NCBI RefSeq assembly: GCF_003725795.1
Contig: NZ_RBEE01000012.1
Coordinates: 124,001 to 188,000, forward strand
From: Pedobacter jejuensis
GTDB taxonomy: Bacteria > Bacteroidota > Bacteroidia > Sphingobacteriales > Sphingobacteriaceae
DNA: 64,000 bases
Reading direction: 5' to 3'
Shown: positions 35,691 to 44,086 of the stretch, one piece after another
How the letters are laid out: each line of letters starts with the position of its first letter
How positions within the stretch are numbered: position 1 is the stretch's first letter
Notes under the pieces: model-generated
Told to the model about the DNA's origin: nothing
Seen by the model: the letters and a program-made list of their open reading frames with translations, nothing else
The model's database searches: none
Made by a program: the position numbers and the translations under genes

Positions 35691-36849
35691 CATTAACCTG
35701 CCAACTTTTATGATAGTTTTCATCCTCGATATCCAAAGCATCTTGCGTTAGCATTAATGGTTTAAATGGATCAATCATTACAGCAAGTTCATCTGTTTTT
35801 TCTTTACCGATAGATTTCTCTACTGTACCCGGATGCGGTCCGTGAGGAATACCTCCAGGATGGAGCGTAATCTGACCTTTTACTACGCTTTTTCTACTCA
35901 TAAAATCACCATCAACATAATAAAGCACCTCATCACTATCCACATTGCTGTGGTTGTATGGCGCAGGGATAGAATCTGGATGGTAATCGTACTTGCGGGG
36001 AACAAAAGAACATACTACGAAATTATGTCCTTCAAAGGTTTGATGAACTGGTGGCGGTTGGTGTAAGCGGCCAGTTATTGGTTCAAAATCGTGTATCGAA
36101 AATGCGTATGGATAGTGATAACCATCCCAACCTACATAATCAAATGGGTGTGTACCATAAGTATAGGGATAAATTAGTCCTTGTTTTTTAATGAGTACCT
36201 TAAAATCTCCATACTCATCATGCGTTTGAAGATTTTCTGGCAATCTTAAATCACGTTCGCAATATGGCGAATGTTCCATCAACTGACCAAACTGATTTAA
36301 ATATCTTTTAGGTGGCCTTAGCGGACTAAAACTTTCTACAATAAACAATCGGTTTTCTTCTGTATCAAACTCCAATTGATAAATAGTACCTCTGGGGATG
36401 ATAAGATAATCGCCATAAGCAAATTTTATTTCTCCAAAACCCGTTTTTAGTTTACCGGAGCCTTCATGCACAAAAATCATTTCATCAGCCTGACTATTTT
36501 TATAGAAATAATCCGTCATTGATTTTCTTGGTGCAGCCAAAACGATGTGTAAATCGCTGTTCACCAAAACTGGTTTACGGCTTTGCAAATAATCATCCTC
36601 AGGCTTAATTTTAAAACCAATTAAGCTGGTATGTTTTAAATGTTTTTCTCTGGCAATTTTAGGCTCAACGCTATACGGTTCACCCAGATGCTTTACAATT
36701 GTTGGCGGATGGCAGTGATAAACAAGTGAATAAAGGCTAGAAAAACCTTCCGTTGAAACCAATTCCTCGGCGTATAAATTTCCATCGGGTTTACGAAAAA
36801 CCGTATGTCGCTTTGCAGGAATTTGCCCCAATTTATGATAAACAGGCAT
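35683..36849 (-). CDS. hmgA: homogentisate 1,2-dioxygenase
   Basis: The 388-residue cupin-type protein starts MPVYHKLGQIPAKRHTVFRKPDG. The C-terminal segment includes FVPRKYDYHPDSIPAPYNHSNVDSDEVLYYVDGDF and HPGGIPHGPHPG, the His-Glu-His iron site region. It opens the ring of homogentisate to maleylacetoacetate. It is shorter than the ~430-440-residue mammalian/proteobacterial enzymes, as usual in this phylum. It reads away from the FAH-type gene at 37230, sharing the 380-base regulatory gap. Confidence 0.9.
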   Translation of the reverse strand: MPVYHKLGQIPAKRHTVFRKPDGNLYAEELVSTEGFSSLYSLVYHCHPPTIVKHLGEPYSVEPKIAREKHLKHTSLIGFKIKPEDDYLQSRKPVLVNSDLHIVLAAPRKSMTDYFYKNSQADEMIFVHEGSGKLKTGFGEIKFAYGDYLIIPRGTIYQLEFDTEENRLFIVESFSPLRPPKRYLNQFGQLMEHSPYCERDLRLPENLQTHDEYGDFKVLIKKQGLIYPYTYGTHPFDYVGWDGYHYPYAFSIHDFEPITGRLHQPPPVHQTFEGHNFVVCSFVPRKYDYHPDSIPAPYNHSNVDSDEVLYYVDGDFMSRKSVVKGQITLHPGGIPHGPHPGTVEKSIGKEKTDELAVMIDPFKPLMLTQDALDIEDENYHKSWQVNVE

Positions 36850-36926
36850 AATTATTTATGTTACGGTTAGAAGAAAATCTTTAAGAAAGAACAATTAAAA
36901 CGGCAATGCGTTTCAATTAATAGAAA

Positions 36927-37028
36927 TTACAGAGAATATTGAGCCATGATTAATTTCGATAGCATTTTATAACGACGTGCAGCAATTGCATCGTTTACAA
37001 GATTGATATGTAATGCTTTTAAAATCAT
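36927..37028 (-). CDS. possible 33-residue small protein
   Basis: A minus-strand frame of 33 codons starts with ATG at 37028 and ends with TAA at 36927. The peptide includes NLVNDAIAARRYKMLSKLI, with an alternating basic/hydrophobic pattern typical of a short amphipathic helix. I recognise no family. No exact promoter element precedes it (TACTTTAG, a near match, sits about 17 bases upstream). It may be real or chance, and is the only plausible frame in the 380-base gap between hmgA and the FAH-type gene. Confidence 0.3.
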   Translation of the reverse strand: MILKALHINLVNDAIAARRYKMLSKLIMAQYSL

Positions 37029-37158
37029 GGATTTGATGTTGCTAAAGTAAGCAATTTATTTAAAAGATGATTTTAGATTTTTAAAAAAAAATAATTCATA
37101 GTTTTAATATAATGCTATTGATTAGCTTTACAGCGTATTTTAACCAAATTATACGAAC

Positions 37159-37194
37159 CCGAAATAATCAGAATTTTTATTTTAATTATTTCGG
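37159..37194. promoter_or_regulatory. 10-bp inverted repeat upstream of the FAH-type gene
   Basis: CCGAAATAAT (37159-37168) and ATTATTTCGG (37185-37194) are perfect inverted copies 16 bases apart, 35 bases before the ATG at 37230. The position between two divergent catabolic genes suits an operator or a leader hairpin. Confidence 0.5.
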
Positions 37195-37229
37195 CTCCAT
37201 CTGAATACTAAAAATAAAATTTAAAAAAG

Positions 37230-38228
37230 ATGAAATTAGTATCATACAAAACCGAAGACCGCGAGCATCTTGGCGTTTATATAAACGGCCACATTTATAA
37301 CTTAAATAGCTGCGATAAATTACTTCCCGACAACATGAATGAATTTTTACAGGGAGGTGATGTGTTAATGGAAAGAGCTAAAAAAGTTGATACCCAAATA
37401 AAAGATGGAAGTTTGGAAGCGAAGGAAGAAATTTTTTATGAAATTTTGGCTCCGGTTCCACATCCTACTAGCTGTAGAGATGGTTACGCTTTCAGCCAGC
37501 ATGTAGCAGCCGCCCGCAGAAATAGAAAAGTAGATATGATTCCGCAGTTTGATGAATATCCAATATTTTATTTTACTAATCATAACGCCATTCAAGGTAC
37601 AGGAGATATTGAATGCATGCCTGACCATTTTGAAAAACTAGATTTTGAACTCGAACTTGCCATAGTAATTGGTAAAAAAGGCAGAAACATCACCGCTGCA
37701 GAAGCTGATGAATATATTGCCGGGTTTATGGTTATGAATGATATGAGTGCAAGGACACTGCAAATGGAAGAAATGCTGTTAAATCTTGGTCCGGCAAAAG
37801 GAAAAGATTTTTCTACAGTTATTGGGCCGTGGTTGGTTACGCCAGATGAACTTGAACAATATAAAGTAGCCCCAAAAGATGGACACACAGGCAATGCTTA
37901 TAATTTAAAGATGACTTGTCGTGTAAATGGAATAGAAGTGTCAAAAGGAAATGCTGCTGATATGGATTGGACTTTTGCCGAAATTATTGAACGTTGTGCT
38001 TATGGAGTTGATATTTTACCGGGCGATGTAATCGGTTCAGGAACTGTTGGAACAGGTTGCTTTCTGGAGTTAAATGGTACTGGCATGCTAAACGACCCGA
38101 ATTATAAAAGCCAATGGTTACAACCAGATGATGTTGTAGAAATGGAAATTACAGGCTTAGGTGCGCTAACAAATACCATTATAAAAGCAAATACAGAATT
38201 TTCGATTTTAGGTTTGAAGAAGAAATAA
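37230..38228 (+). CDS. fumarylacetoacetate hydrolase family protein
   Basis: The 332-residue protein has the FAH fold, with MKLVSYKTEDREHLGVYINGH at the N-terminus and the metal-binding region FELELAIVIGKKGRNI, MVMNDMSARTLQ, and GTVGTGCFLELNG. In context (hppD and hmgA next to it) it probably cleaves fumarylacetoacetate to fumarate and acetoacetate. Its ATG follows the possible operator at 37159-37194. It shares one base (TAATG) with the next gene. Confidence 0.85.
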   Translation: MKLVSYKTEDREHLGVYINGHIYNLNSCDKLLPDNMNEFLQGGDVLMERAKKVDTQIKDGSLEAKEEIFYEILAPVPHPTSCRDGYAFSQHVAAARRNRKVDMIPQFDEYPIFYFTNHNAIQGTGDIECMPDHFEKLDFELELAIVIGKKGRNITAAEADEYIAGFMVMNDMSARTLQMEEMLLNLGPAKGKDFSTVIGPWLVTPDELEQYKVAPKDGHTGNAYNLKMTCRVNGIEVSKGNAADMDWTFAEIIERCAYGVDILPGDVIGSGTVGTGCFLELNGTGMLNDPNYKSQWLQPDDVVEMEITGLGALTNTIIKANTEFSILGLKKK

Positions 38229-39115
38229 TGTTAACCTTAAAAACGTCCGATTTATCTGCTGTTCAATTGCAAGATTATTTACAATACGCTATTGCTCCTC
38301 GCCCAATATGCTTTGCTTCTACAATTGATAGTGAAGGCCACGTTAATTTAAGCCCTTTTAGCTTTTTTAACATGTTTAGTACCAAACCACCGATTTGCAT
38401 TTTTTCTCCGGCTAGGCGTGTTCGCGATAATACCACAAAGCATACACTCGAGAATGTTCTTCAAGTAAAAGAATGCGTAATTAATATTGTGAATTACGAC
38501 ATGGTTCAGCAAATGAGTTTGGCTAGCACTGAATATGCAAAGGGTGTGAATGAATTTGAAAAGGCAGGTTTTACGATGTTAAAATCGGAAATTGTTAGTC
38601 CGCCAAGAGTAGCCGAAGCACCTGTACAATTTGAATGCGTTATTAATGAGGTTATCCCTTTGGGTGAAAATCATGGTGCCGGCAATTTAGTTCTGGCCGA
38701 AATTAAACTCATTCATATTAACGAACAAATCTTGGATGAAAACGGAAAAATAGATCAGCAAAAGATAGATTTAGTTGCCCGTTTAGGAGGAGATTGGTAT
38801 TGCCGTGTTACTTCAGAAAATTTATTTAAAGTTGCAAAACCACTAACTACGCTGGGTATTGGAATAGATAGTTTACCAAAATCCGTCCGATTATCTACCG
38901 TATTAACAGGTAATGATTTGGGCAAATTAGGAAACGTAGAGAAGTTGCCAAATATTGAAGAAGTTGATTCAATAATCAATTTGCCAGCTGTAAAAGAAGT
39001 TTTAGACGCCACGATAGGTGATGCTTTTAACCGAGAGCGAGAACTGCATGAATTGGCAAAGGTTTATTTAAGTAGCGGCGATATAGAGCTTGCTTTAAAA
39101 ATAGTTTTAATTTAA
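38228..39115 (+). CDS. flavin reductase family protein
   Basis: The 295-residue protein has the FMN-binding split-barrel: YAIAPRPICFASTIDSEGHVNLSPFSFFNMFSTKPPICIFSP is the classical N-terminal signature. The flavin reductase-like core (about 20-180) is followed by a C-terminal extension. It may supply reduced flavin or modify an intermediate of aromatic catabolism. Its start overlaps the FAH-type gene's stop by one base, so the two are co-expressed. Confidence 0.8.
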   Translation: MLTLKTSDLSAVQLQDYLQYAIAPRPICFASTIDSEGHVNLSPFSFFNMFSTKPPICIFSPARRVRDNTTKHTLENVLQVKECVINIVNYDMVQQMSLASTEYAKGVNEFEKAGFTMLKSEIVSPPRVAEAPVQFECVINEVIPLGENHGAGNLVLAEIKLIHINEQILDENGKIDQQKIDLVARLGGDWYCRVTSENLFKVAKPLTTLGIGIDSLPKSVRLSTVLTGNDLGKLGNVEKLPNIEEVDSIINLPAVKEVLDATIGDAFNRERELHELAKVYLSSGDIELALKIVLI

Positions 39116-39136
39116 GTTTAGGTATAACAACCCAAA

Positions 39137-39739
39137 ATGAATACAACTGCTGCCGTAGATCAATACATCTCGAATTCAAAAGAATTTGCTATTCCTATTT
39201 TAGAACATTTAAGGAAACTGATACATCAAGCCGATACCAGAATTGAAGAAAAAATAAAATGGAGCATGCCTTTTTTTGAATATAAAGGAACTGTTTGCCA
39301 TTTTGCAGCCTTTAAAAATCACTGTGTTATGGGCTTTTGGAAGGCTTCATTAATGAATGATGACTATCATATATTCCAAAAAAGTTCAGATGCTATGGGC
39401 TGGTTAGGAGAAATTAAATCATTTGCAGATTTACCCGATGATGATATCATAATTGCCTACGTACAACAAGCCATTGAGCTAAATGAAGCGGGAATAAAAT
39501 TGCCGACCAAAGAAAAATCCGCATCGAAGGAATTAGAAGTTCCACAATATTTTATAGATGCACTTCAAGAAGATCCAGCAGCGATGGCAACCTTCCAAAA
39601 TTTTAGTTATTCGAATAAAAAAGAATATGTAGAATGGTTGTTAGATGCAAAAACCGAAGCTACCAGACTAAAGCGCCTTGATACAGCTGTAGAATGGATT
39701 TCGGAAGGTAAAACTAGAATGTGGAAGTATAAAAAGTAA
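39137..39739 (+). CDS. DUF1801/YdeI-OmdA-like protein
   Basis: The 200-residue protein has two parts. Residues 1-110 contain KIKWSMPFFEYKGTVCHFAAFKNHCVMGFWKASL, the DUF1801 pattern. Residues 125-200 contain YFIDALQEDPAAMATFQNFSYSNKKEYVEWLLDAKTEATRLKRL, the YdeI/OmpD-associated (OmdA) pattern. Combination proteins of this sort are common in Bacteroidota. OmdA-like domains have been linked to protection from bacteriocins, but the function here is unproven. It starts 21 bases after the flavin reductase gene. Confidence 0.8.
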   Translation: MNTTAAVDQYISNSKEFAIPILEHLRKLIHQADTRIEEKIKWSMPFFEYKGTVCHFAAFKNHCVMGFWKASLMNDDYHIFQKSSDAMGWLGEIKSFADLPDDDIIIAYVQQAIELNEAGIKLPTKEKSASKELEVPQYFIDALQEDPAAMATFQNFSYSNKKEYVEWLLDAKTEATRLKRLDTAVEWISEGKTRMWKYKK

Positions 39740-39741
39740 GA

Positions 39742-40290
39742 TTACAGAATACTCACAATCTTCATAAAACGGCTTTTATAATGACCGTTAAATTCTGTTA
39801 TGGTTACACTATGAGCCTTACCTGAAGAAGCGTGAATGAACTTTATCCCTGAATCATCAATTGAATAAACGATACCGACATGACCGATTCTCCTCACTTT
39901 AGAGTTGCTTCCGGTAAAAATTAAAACATCTCCAACTTTAGCGTTTTCAATGCTTGTTTCGGTTCCTGTTGCGCTAAATTCTCTTGAAGAACGTGGTACT
40001 TTAAATCCAAAATTACTAAAAACATAACTCACAAAACCAGAACAATCAAACCCAACTTTTGGATTGCTTGTTGCATATCGGTAAGGAATACCTAACATAC
40101 TTTTTGCAAAATCGATAAGGCTCGTAGAATTGGTTGAATTAGAAATTTTTAGAGGTTTCTCAGAGGTTTTAGGAAGATTAGCAACTAAAGTTTTTACTAA
40201 TTCTTGGTATTGAATGGGTAGTGTTGTTTGTGCTTTTCCTGCAGTAGCAGACAAAATGAAAAACGAAATTACGATTAATATTTTCTTCAT
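39742..40290 (-). CDS. NlpC/P60 (C40) cell-wall peptidase
   Basis: From the chosen start the protein has 182 residues with a signal peptide (1-20, ending GKAQ). The peptidase domain carries the catalytic Cys83 (FDCSGF), His137 (IGHVGIVY) and a polar third residue His153 (FIHASSG). It would cleave peptidoglycan peptides (dipeptidyl or D-Glu-diaminopimelate endopeptidase). A longer frame to 40506 overlaps a neighbouring gene. The exact TAnnTTTG at 40301-40308 and the signal peptide support Met at 40290. It converges with the preceding gene and is separated by three bases. Confidence 0.88.
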   Translation of the reverse strand: MKKILIVISFFILSATAGKAQTTLPIQYQELVKTLVANLPKTSEKPLKISNSTNSTSLIDFAKSMLGIPYRYATSNPKVGFDCSGFVSYVFSNFGFKVPRSSREFSATGTETSIENAKVGDVLIFTGSNSKVRRIGHVGIVYSIDDSGIKFIHASSGKAHSVTITEFNGHYKSRFMKIVSIL

Positions 40291-40300
40291 ATGTTGATGC

Positions 40301-40308
40301 CAAAGATA
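40301..40308 (-). promoter_or_regulatory. -7 promoter element of the NlpC/P60 gene
   Basis: The minus strand reads TATCTTTG, ten bases before the start at 40290. It excludes the longer upstream frame. Confidence 0.65.
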
Positions 40309-40359
40309 GAAATTTTTCTTTAAAACGGGTTGATTGTTGAAAAATCGTATAAAAGTAAA

Positions 40360-40386
40360 GCCCAAAAACCGTTTAAGTTTTTGGGC
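40360..40386 (-). terminator. hairpin terminator of the DUF4870 gene
   Basis: Arms GCCCAAAAAC (40360-40369) and GTTTTTGGGC (40377-40386) are perfectly complementary. The minus strand continues with TTTACTTTT, so this ends the transcript of the gene at 40413-40787. Confidence 0.75.
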
Positions 40387-40412
40387 AATAAGTTTACAAT
40401 AGACTATAATTT

Positions 40413-40787
40413 TTAAATATTCGGGAACATAGCTTCGGCTTTTTCTCCTATAAATGGGATTGGTTTTTTTTGCCCTTGAATAGCGCCAATTAAACCAATT
40501 AGCCATAATATAAATAAAACTACATATAGAATGGAGAACAGATAGTACAATGTAGGTGACGCCGTAGCAAATAATACAATCCTTTGAATGATGTTCAACC
40601 CAACATAAATTAAATTGATTAAAAGAGATTGCTTAAGGTGAAAACTTCCTAACGAAGTTTTTTTGTCTTTGTGCAATGCAAAATAGGCAATTAACCATCC
40701 AATAATTGTAATGTAGCTGACTATACTTGCCGTTTTACCATCTTCAACTTGGATTGGATTTGTTTGATAGGGATTGTTTGTTTCCAT
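40413..40787 (-). CDS. DUF4870 family small membrane protein
   Basis: The 124-residue protein has three to four hydrophobic helices (about 27-41, 55-75, 83-103). The segment DGKTASIVSYITIIGWLIAYFALH and the basic FHLKQSLL match DUF4870, a family of small membrane proteins without a known function. It ends in a soluble tail KPIPFIGEKAEAMFP. It is bracketed by a terminator hairpin downstream and an A-rich gap upstream. Confidence 0.7.
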   Translation of the reverse strand: METNNPYQTNPIQVEDGKTASIVSYITIIGWLIAYFALHKDKKTSLGSFHLKQSLLINLIYVGLNIIQRIVLFATASPTLYYLFSILYVVLFILWLIGLIGAIQGQKKPIPFIGEKAEAMFPNI

Positions 40788-40862
40788 AGGGTTTGATTAT
40801 TTGATTGATTATCAATACCCTAAATAACGAAGAATTTATAGAAATTTATAATTTTTATTCAA

Positions 40863-41564
40863 TTATGGAGTAGTAACTGCTACAGGCAAAATCTTGCCAT
40901 TAAAAAATTTATGACCAGTTTTTGCAAAATCTGCTACATATTTACCCATTTCAAAAGCCATAACCGGACTTTGGTATCCAGGAAAAGCAGTTTCGAGCAT
41001 TTCTGTTTGTGCCGAGCCTAATGCCAAACAATTTACTTTTATCCCTGTATCAGCCAACTCAAATGCTAAACATTCGGTTAAAGTATGCAGAGCTGCCTTA
41101 CTCGCAGAATAGGCAGATAGACCTGGAAATTTTACGCTACCTTGAAAACCACCCATACTACCAATATTAACAATATGGCTCCCTGCTTGCATTAAAGGAA
41201 TTGCATTTTGTATCATTCGGAAATGCGAAATCACATTGCTTTGTAGCATCTCACCCAAATCCTCTTCTGTAGTTTCTAAAAATGGTTTGTTTATGAGCGA
41301 GCCTGCATTGTTTATCAAAATATCAATGCTGCCCAATCGTTCTTTTAAGAAAGGAATCAATGCGGCATAGTCATCGTTTACAATATCAAATTCTACTGGT
41401 AAAAGTGTACAGTCTGGATTGATACTTCTAGCAATTTCTAAAAGTTTGCGAAGTTTTTCAGCAGACCGGGCAATAGCTACTATTTTATTATCGTTATGTA
41501 AGCTAAACTCTAAAGCGGTTTCAAAACCTATACCGCTGCTAGCGCCAGTAATTATAATGTTCAT
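40863..41564 (-). CDS. short-chain dehydrogenase/reductase
   Basis: The 233-residue protein is a classical SDR. TGASSGIGFE (6-15) is the cofactor motif, NNAG appears at about residue 90, and YSASKAA with catalytic Tyr and Lys at about 153-159. The substrate cannot be told. It is transcribed alone, with no exact promoter element visible, and lies between the DUF4870 gene and the toxin gene. Confidence 0.82.
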   Translation of the reverse strand: MNIIITGASSGIGFETALEFSLHNDNKIVAIARSAEKLRKLLEIARSINPDCTLLPVEFDIVNDDYAALIPFLKERLGSIDILINNAGSLINKPFLETTEEDLGEMLQSNVISHFRMIQNAIPLMQAGSHIVNIGSMGGFQGSVKFPGLSAYSASKAALHTLTECLAFELADTGIKVNCLALGSAQTEMLETAFPGYQSPVMAFEMGKYVADFAKTGHKFFNGKILPVAVTTP

Positions 41565-41601
41565 CTGTTTGGGGTTAGTATTTAGTCGCTAAGAAATTAG
41601 A

Positions 41602-41964
41602 TTAAATCAATATTAATTCTATATCAGCTACTGAAGCAAAACCTTTATCGGAAGTGACTAAAGGCATTTGTAGGAACTTTGCGGTTGCAGCTATGATAGC
41701 GTCAGGTGTTTTTATTTTATAATTTTGCCTTAGAGTTATTGCGATATTTTTTATTTCTGAGTTTAGTTCAATAATTACACAATCAGCTAAAAGGGCTTCT
41801 AGGCTTAACTTATCTTTTTTATTAAGTAAGTGCCAACCTAATAATTCAATCTCTGAAATTACTGAAACGATTGCAGTGCCATCTAAAAACGGTTCTGTCT
41901 TTTCTAAACCCTCATGTACATTGATAAGAAAATTAGTATCAGCAACAAAACTAAATAAACTCAT
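41602..41964 (-). CDS. PIN-domain ribonuclease toxin (VapC-like)
   Basis: The 120-residue protein is a PIN domain. Acidic residues that would hold Mg are Asp9 (FVADTNFL), Glu38 (VSEIELL), Asp88 (KTPDAIIAATA) and Asp106 (TSDKGF). It probably cleaves RNA as a VapC-type toxin. The gene overlaps the end of a 55-codon antitoxin gene by 14 bases, the usual order (antitoxin first) for this class. Confidence 0.85.
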   Translation of the reverse strand: MSLFSFVADTNFLINVHEGLEKTEPFLDGTAIVSVISEIELLGWHLLNKKDKLSLEALLADCVIIELNSEIKNIAITLRQNYKIKTPDAIIAATAKFLQMPLVTSDKGFASVADIELILI

Positions 41965-42118
41965 TTCTTATTTCTTTCTGATAACTTAATCCGTCCAAGC
42001 CGCGTTGAAGCTTGCCAAAATGTTTGCGCAAAGTTTTTTTTGAAGAACCTTCCGATATTTTTTTTATTGCAGCTTGTACCTTTTCTTTGGTAACAGGTGT
42101 TTGAATTTCTATTATCAT
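41951..42118 (-). CDS. antitoxin of the PIN-domain toxin
   Basis: This 55-codon minus-strand frame starts with ATG at 42118 and ends with TAG at 41951, overlapping the toxin start by 14 bases. The peptide begins MIIEIQTPVTKEKVQAAIKK and has a basic stretch KKTLRKHFGKLQRGL and ends EIRNEFI. That pattern matches the short antitoxins found beside PIN toxins in Bacteroidota, where the tail binds the toxin. A TAnnTTTG promoter precedes it. It is a real gene despite its size. Confidence 0.8.
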   Translation of the reverse strand: MIIEIQTPVTKEKVQAAIKKISEGSSKKTLRKHFGKLQRGLDGLSYQKEIRNEFI

Positions 42119-42121
42119 AAT

Positions 42122-42129
42122 CAAATTTA
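42122..42129 (-). promoter_or_regulatory. -7 promoter element of the PIN toxin-antitoxin operon
   Basis: The minus strand reads TAAATTTG, ending only three bases before the antitoxin ATG, implying a leaderless or nearly leaderless transcript. Confidence 0.6.
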
Positions 42130-42151
42130 ATCAATTAAAATTAATTTCTAA

Positions 42152-43930
42152 TTAATCTATTATCAGTTGCGAAACAGGATTTTTAATAACATGTAACCCA
42201 TCATTAATTAATTTAGTGTGTTCGGGTTCTCGTCCGGCTTTCATTTCCAAATAAATTAATAATTCCTTTTCGAATTGATGGTAGATTTTTTTATGATAAA
42301 CAAGTTCTAAAATTTCTAATGCGCATAGCCAATCCTGCCTATGGCTGGTTTTTAATTGCTCAAAAATTTGATTTAACTTCTCCATTCCTTGGCTACCCGC
42401 TCTAATTTCTCTAACGGTTTTATATAGATTGTGTAGTTCAAGCGTTTTCTTATCGTATGAAATTTTATGTGTTTTGGCATTACTTATTAAAGTGATTTCT
42501 TCATACGCATCTTTATCAGCTGCCCCATTAAAAACCGAAATTATTTTCTCACCAATCGCCATATCATATACACCCCAATCTGGCTGAAATAATATATTCC
42601 CATTACTTTCCTTTACTGTACAATCTGTAAAAGCAATTAAAATCAGTTTATCATTTTTAATTAAAATATCTTTTACGATACCTTTAACATTAATGCCGCT
42701 TTCAAATGTTAAATCTGCAATTTCGCCTATAAAAATACCGATGGTTTTAAGTTCTTCCAAGGAATAATCTTCAAACGGTTTATTACCACTTTTTAATTTA
42801 CCTACTGGCGATGAAAAACCATCTTTATGATAATCCTTGCCATGCCCTTCTAATTGTTTTCCTTCAAACGCCAAAGCCGACGGACCTGTAGTTTTGATAA
42901 AAGTTACATCATCATTTGCACTAACACCAACATCTGTAAAAACACCACTCACTTGTAAACCAGAACTGTAAACGGCAGTTGCAACATTTTTACAACTAAT
43001 CGCTTTCATAATGCTTTCTGTTCCACCTCTCCTAAATGCCATAGTATCAGCAAATTGCTCTAATACATCGATAAGGTTTTGAAAGGTTTCGGTAACAAAA
43101 AGCTGTGGCTGTGTTTTAGTTATATCATAAGGGTAATTAACTGTGTACATATTATACCACAGTTTTTTTACATCATTTTGCATACATGATGCACTTTCTC
43201 CAATGGAAGAAAGTAAACCGGCACCGTATATTTTTGGGTTCTCCAAGGTTCCTATCAAGCCATATTCTACTGTCCACCAATGTAAGCGACCCAATAATGC
43301 CATTTCTGAAGGCTCGCCCATATTTTCGCTAATGTACCGAAGTTCCTTTTCTGCTTTTGCAATTTGAACTTCATCAGAATCTATCGCCTCTTTTAAAATA
43401 GATAATTTTCTAATGGCTTCATAAAGCTCAAAATCCTTTGCCGAGAACATTGCTTTTGCACCAATTGAGCCGAAATAACTTAAGTAATTGTTGTAATCGG
43501 TATCTGCGATAATGGGTGCATGACCGGCACTTTCATGAATGATATCTGGCGCTGGAGTGTATTCAATATGATTGATTTGGCGTATATCTGCAGCAATTAC
43601 TAAAACCCGATATGCCTGGTATTCCATAAAAGCTGCAGGTGGTATAAAACCGTCAACAGTTACAGCACCCCACCCTATTCTACCAAGATTATCATTCATG
43701 GTTTGCAAATCGGGTATGTATTCTATACTTAAACCAGCACTTTGTAAGCCCTTAATGTATGGATAGTACGCTACATTTTTCAAGTAACTATAATTCTGGC
43801 GCATAACATAACGCCACACGGCCTGATCTACAGGTGTATATTTCTCGTAATTTTGGGCAACGATGAATTGCTTTAAATGCCTAGGTAATTTTGCTACCTG
43901 CGCATTATTAAAATCATTAAAATTGCTCAT
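42152..43930 (-). CDS. phhA: aromatic amino acid hydroxylase (phenylalanine 4-monooxygenase-type)
   Basis: The 592-residue protein begins with a pterin-dependent hydroxylase domain. The iron ligands are His132 and His137 (IIHESAGHAP) and Glu222 (WTVEYGLIG), matching the family 2-His-1-Glu site. It would hydroxylate phenylalanine to tyrosine, feeding the hppD-hmgA-FAH pathway encoded nearby. The catalytic core ends near residue 300. About 290 further residues form a C-terminal extension that has no counterpart in the ~260-300-residue proteobacterial enzyme. Tryptophan or tyrosine hydroxylation is possible but less likely given the context. Confidence 0.88.
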   Translation of the reverse strand: MSNFNDFNNAQVAKLPRHLKQFIVAQNYEKYTPVDQAVWRYVMRQNYSYLKNVAYYPYIKGLQSAGLSIEYIPDLQTMNDNLGRIGWGAVTVDGFIPPAAFMEYQAYRVLVIAADIRQINHIEYTPAPDIIHESAGHAPIIADTDYNNYLSYFGSIGAKAMFSAKDFELYEAIRKLSILKEAIDSDEVQIAKAEKELRYISENMGEPSEMALLGRLHWWTVEYGLIGTLENPKIYGAGLLSSIGESASCMQNDVKKLWYNMYTVNYPYDITKTQPQLFVTETFQNLIDVLEQFADTMAFRRGGTESIMKAISCKNVATAVYSSGLQVSGVFTDVGVSANDDVTFIKTTGPSALAFEGKQLEGHGKDYHKDGFSSPVGKLKSGNKPFEDYSLEELKTIGIFIGEIADLTFESGINVKGIVKDILIKNDKLILIAFTDCTVKESNGNILFQPDWGVYDMAIGEKIISVFNGAADKDAYEEITLISNAKTHKISYDKKTLELHNLYKTVREIRAGSQGMEKLNQIFEQLKTSHRQDWLCALEILELVYHKKIYHQFEKELLIYLEMKAGREPEHTKLINDGLHVIKNPVSQLIID

Positions 43931-44086
43931 TCAGTATTATAAAAAGTTAGATGCGTGCTAAGTTAGGTGGTTGAATTTACCTAAACAAGAAAGCCCTTCT
44001 ATAAATTAACAGGGTGAAGTAAATATAGTTTTGAGAACTAAAGTTTTCCTGCCACAGAAATAAAATACCTATGTAATGTTGCGTAA

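Noticed and set aside
40291..40506. Longer N-terminus for the NlpC/P60 peptidase
   Set aside because: It would overlap the DUF4870 gene and its terminator, and hides the signal peptide that starts at 40290.
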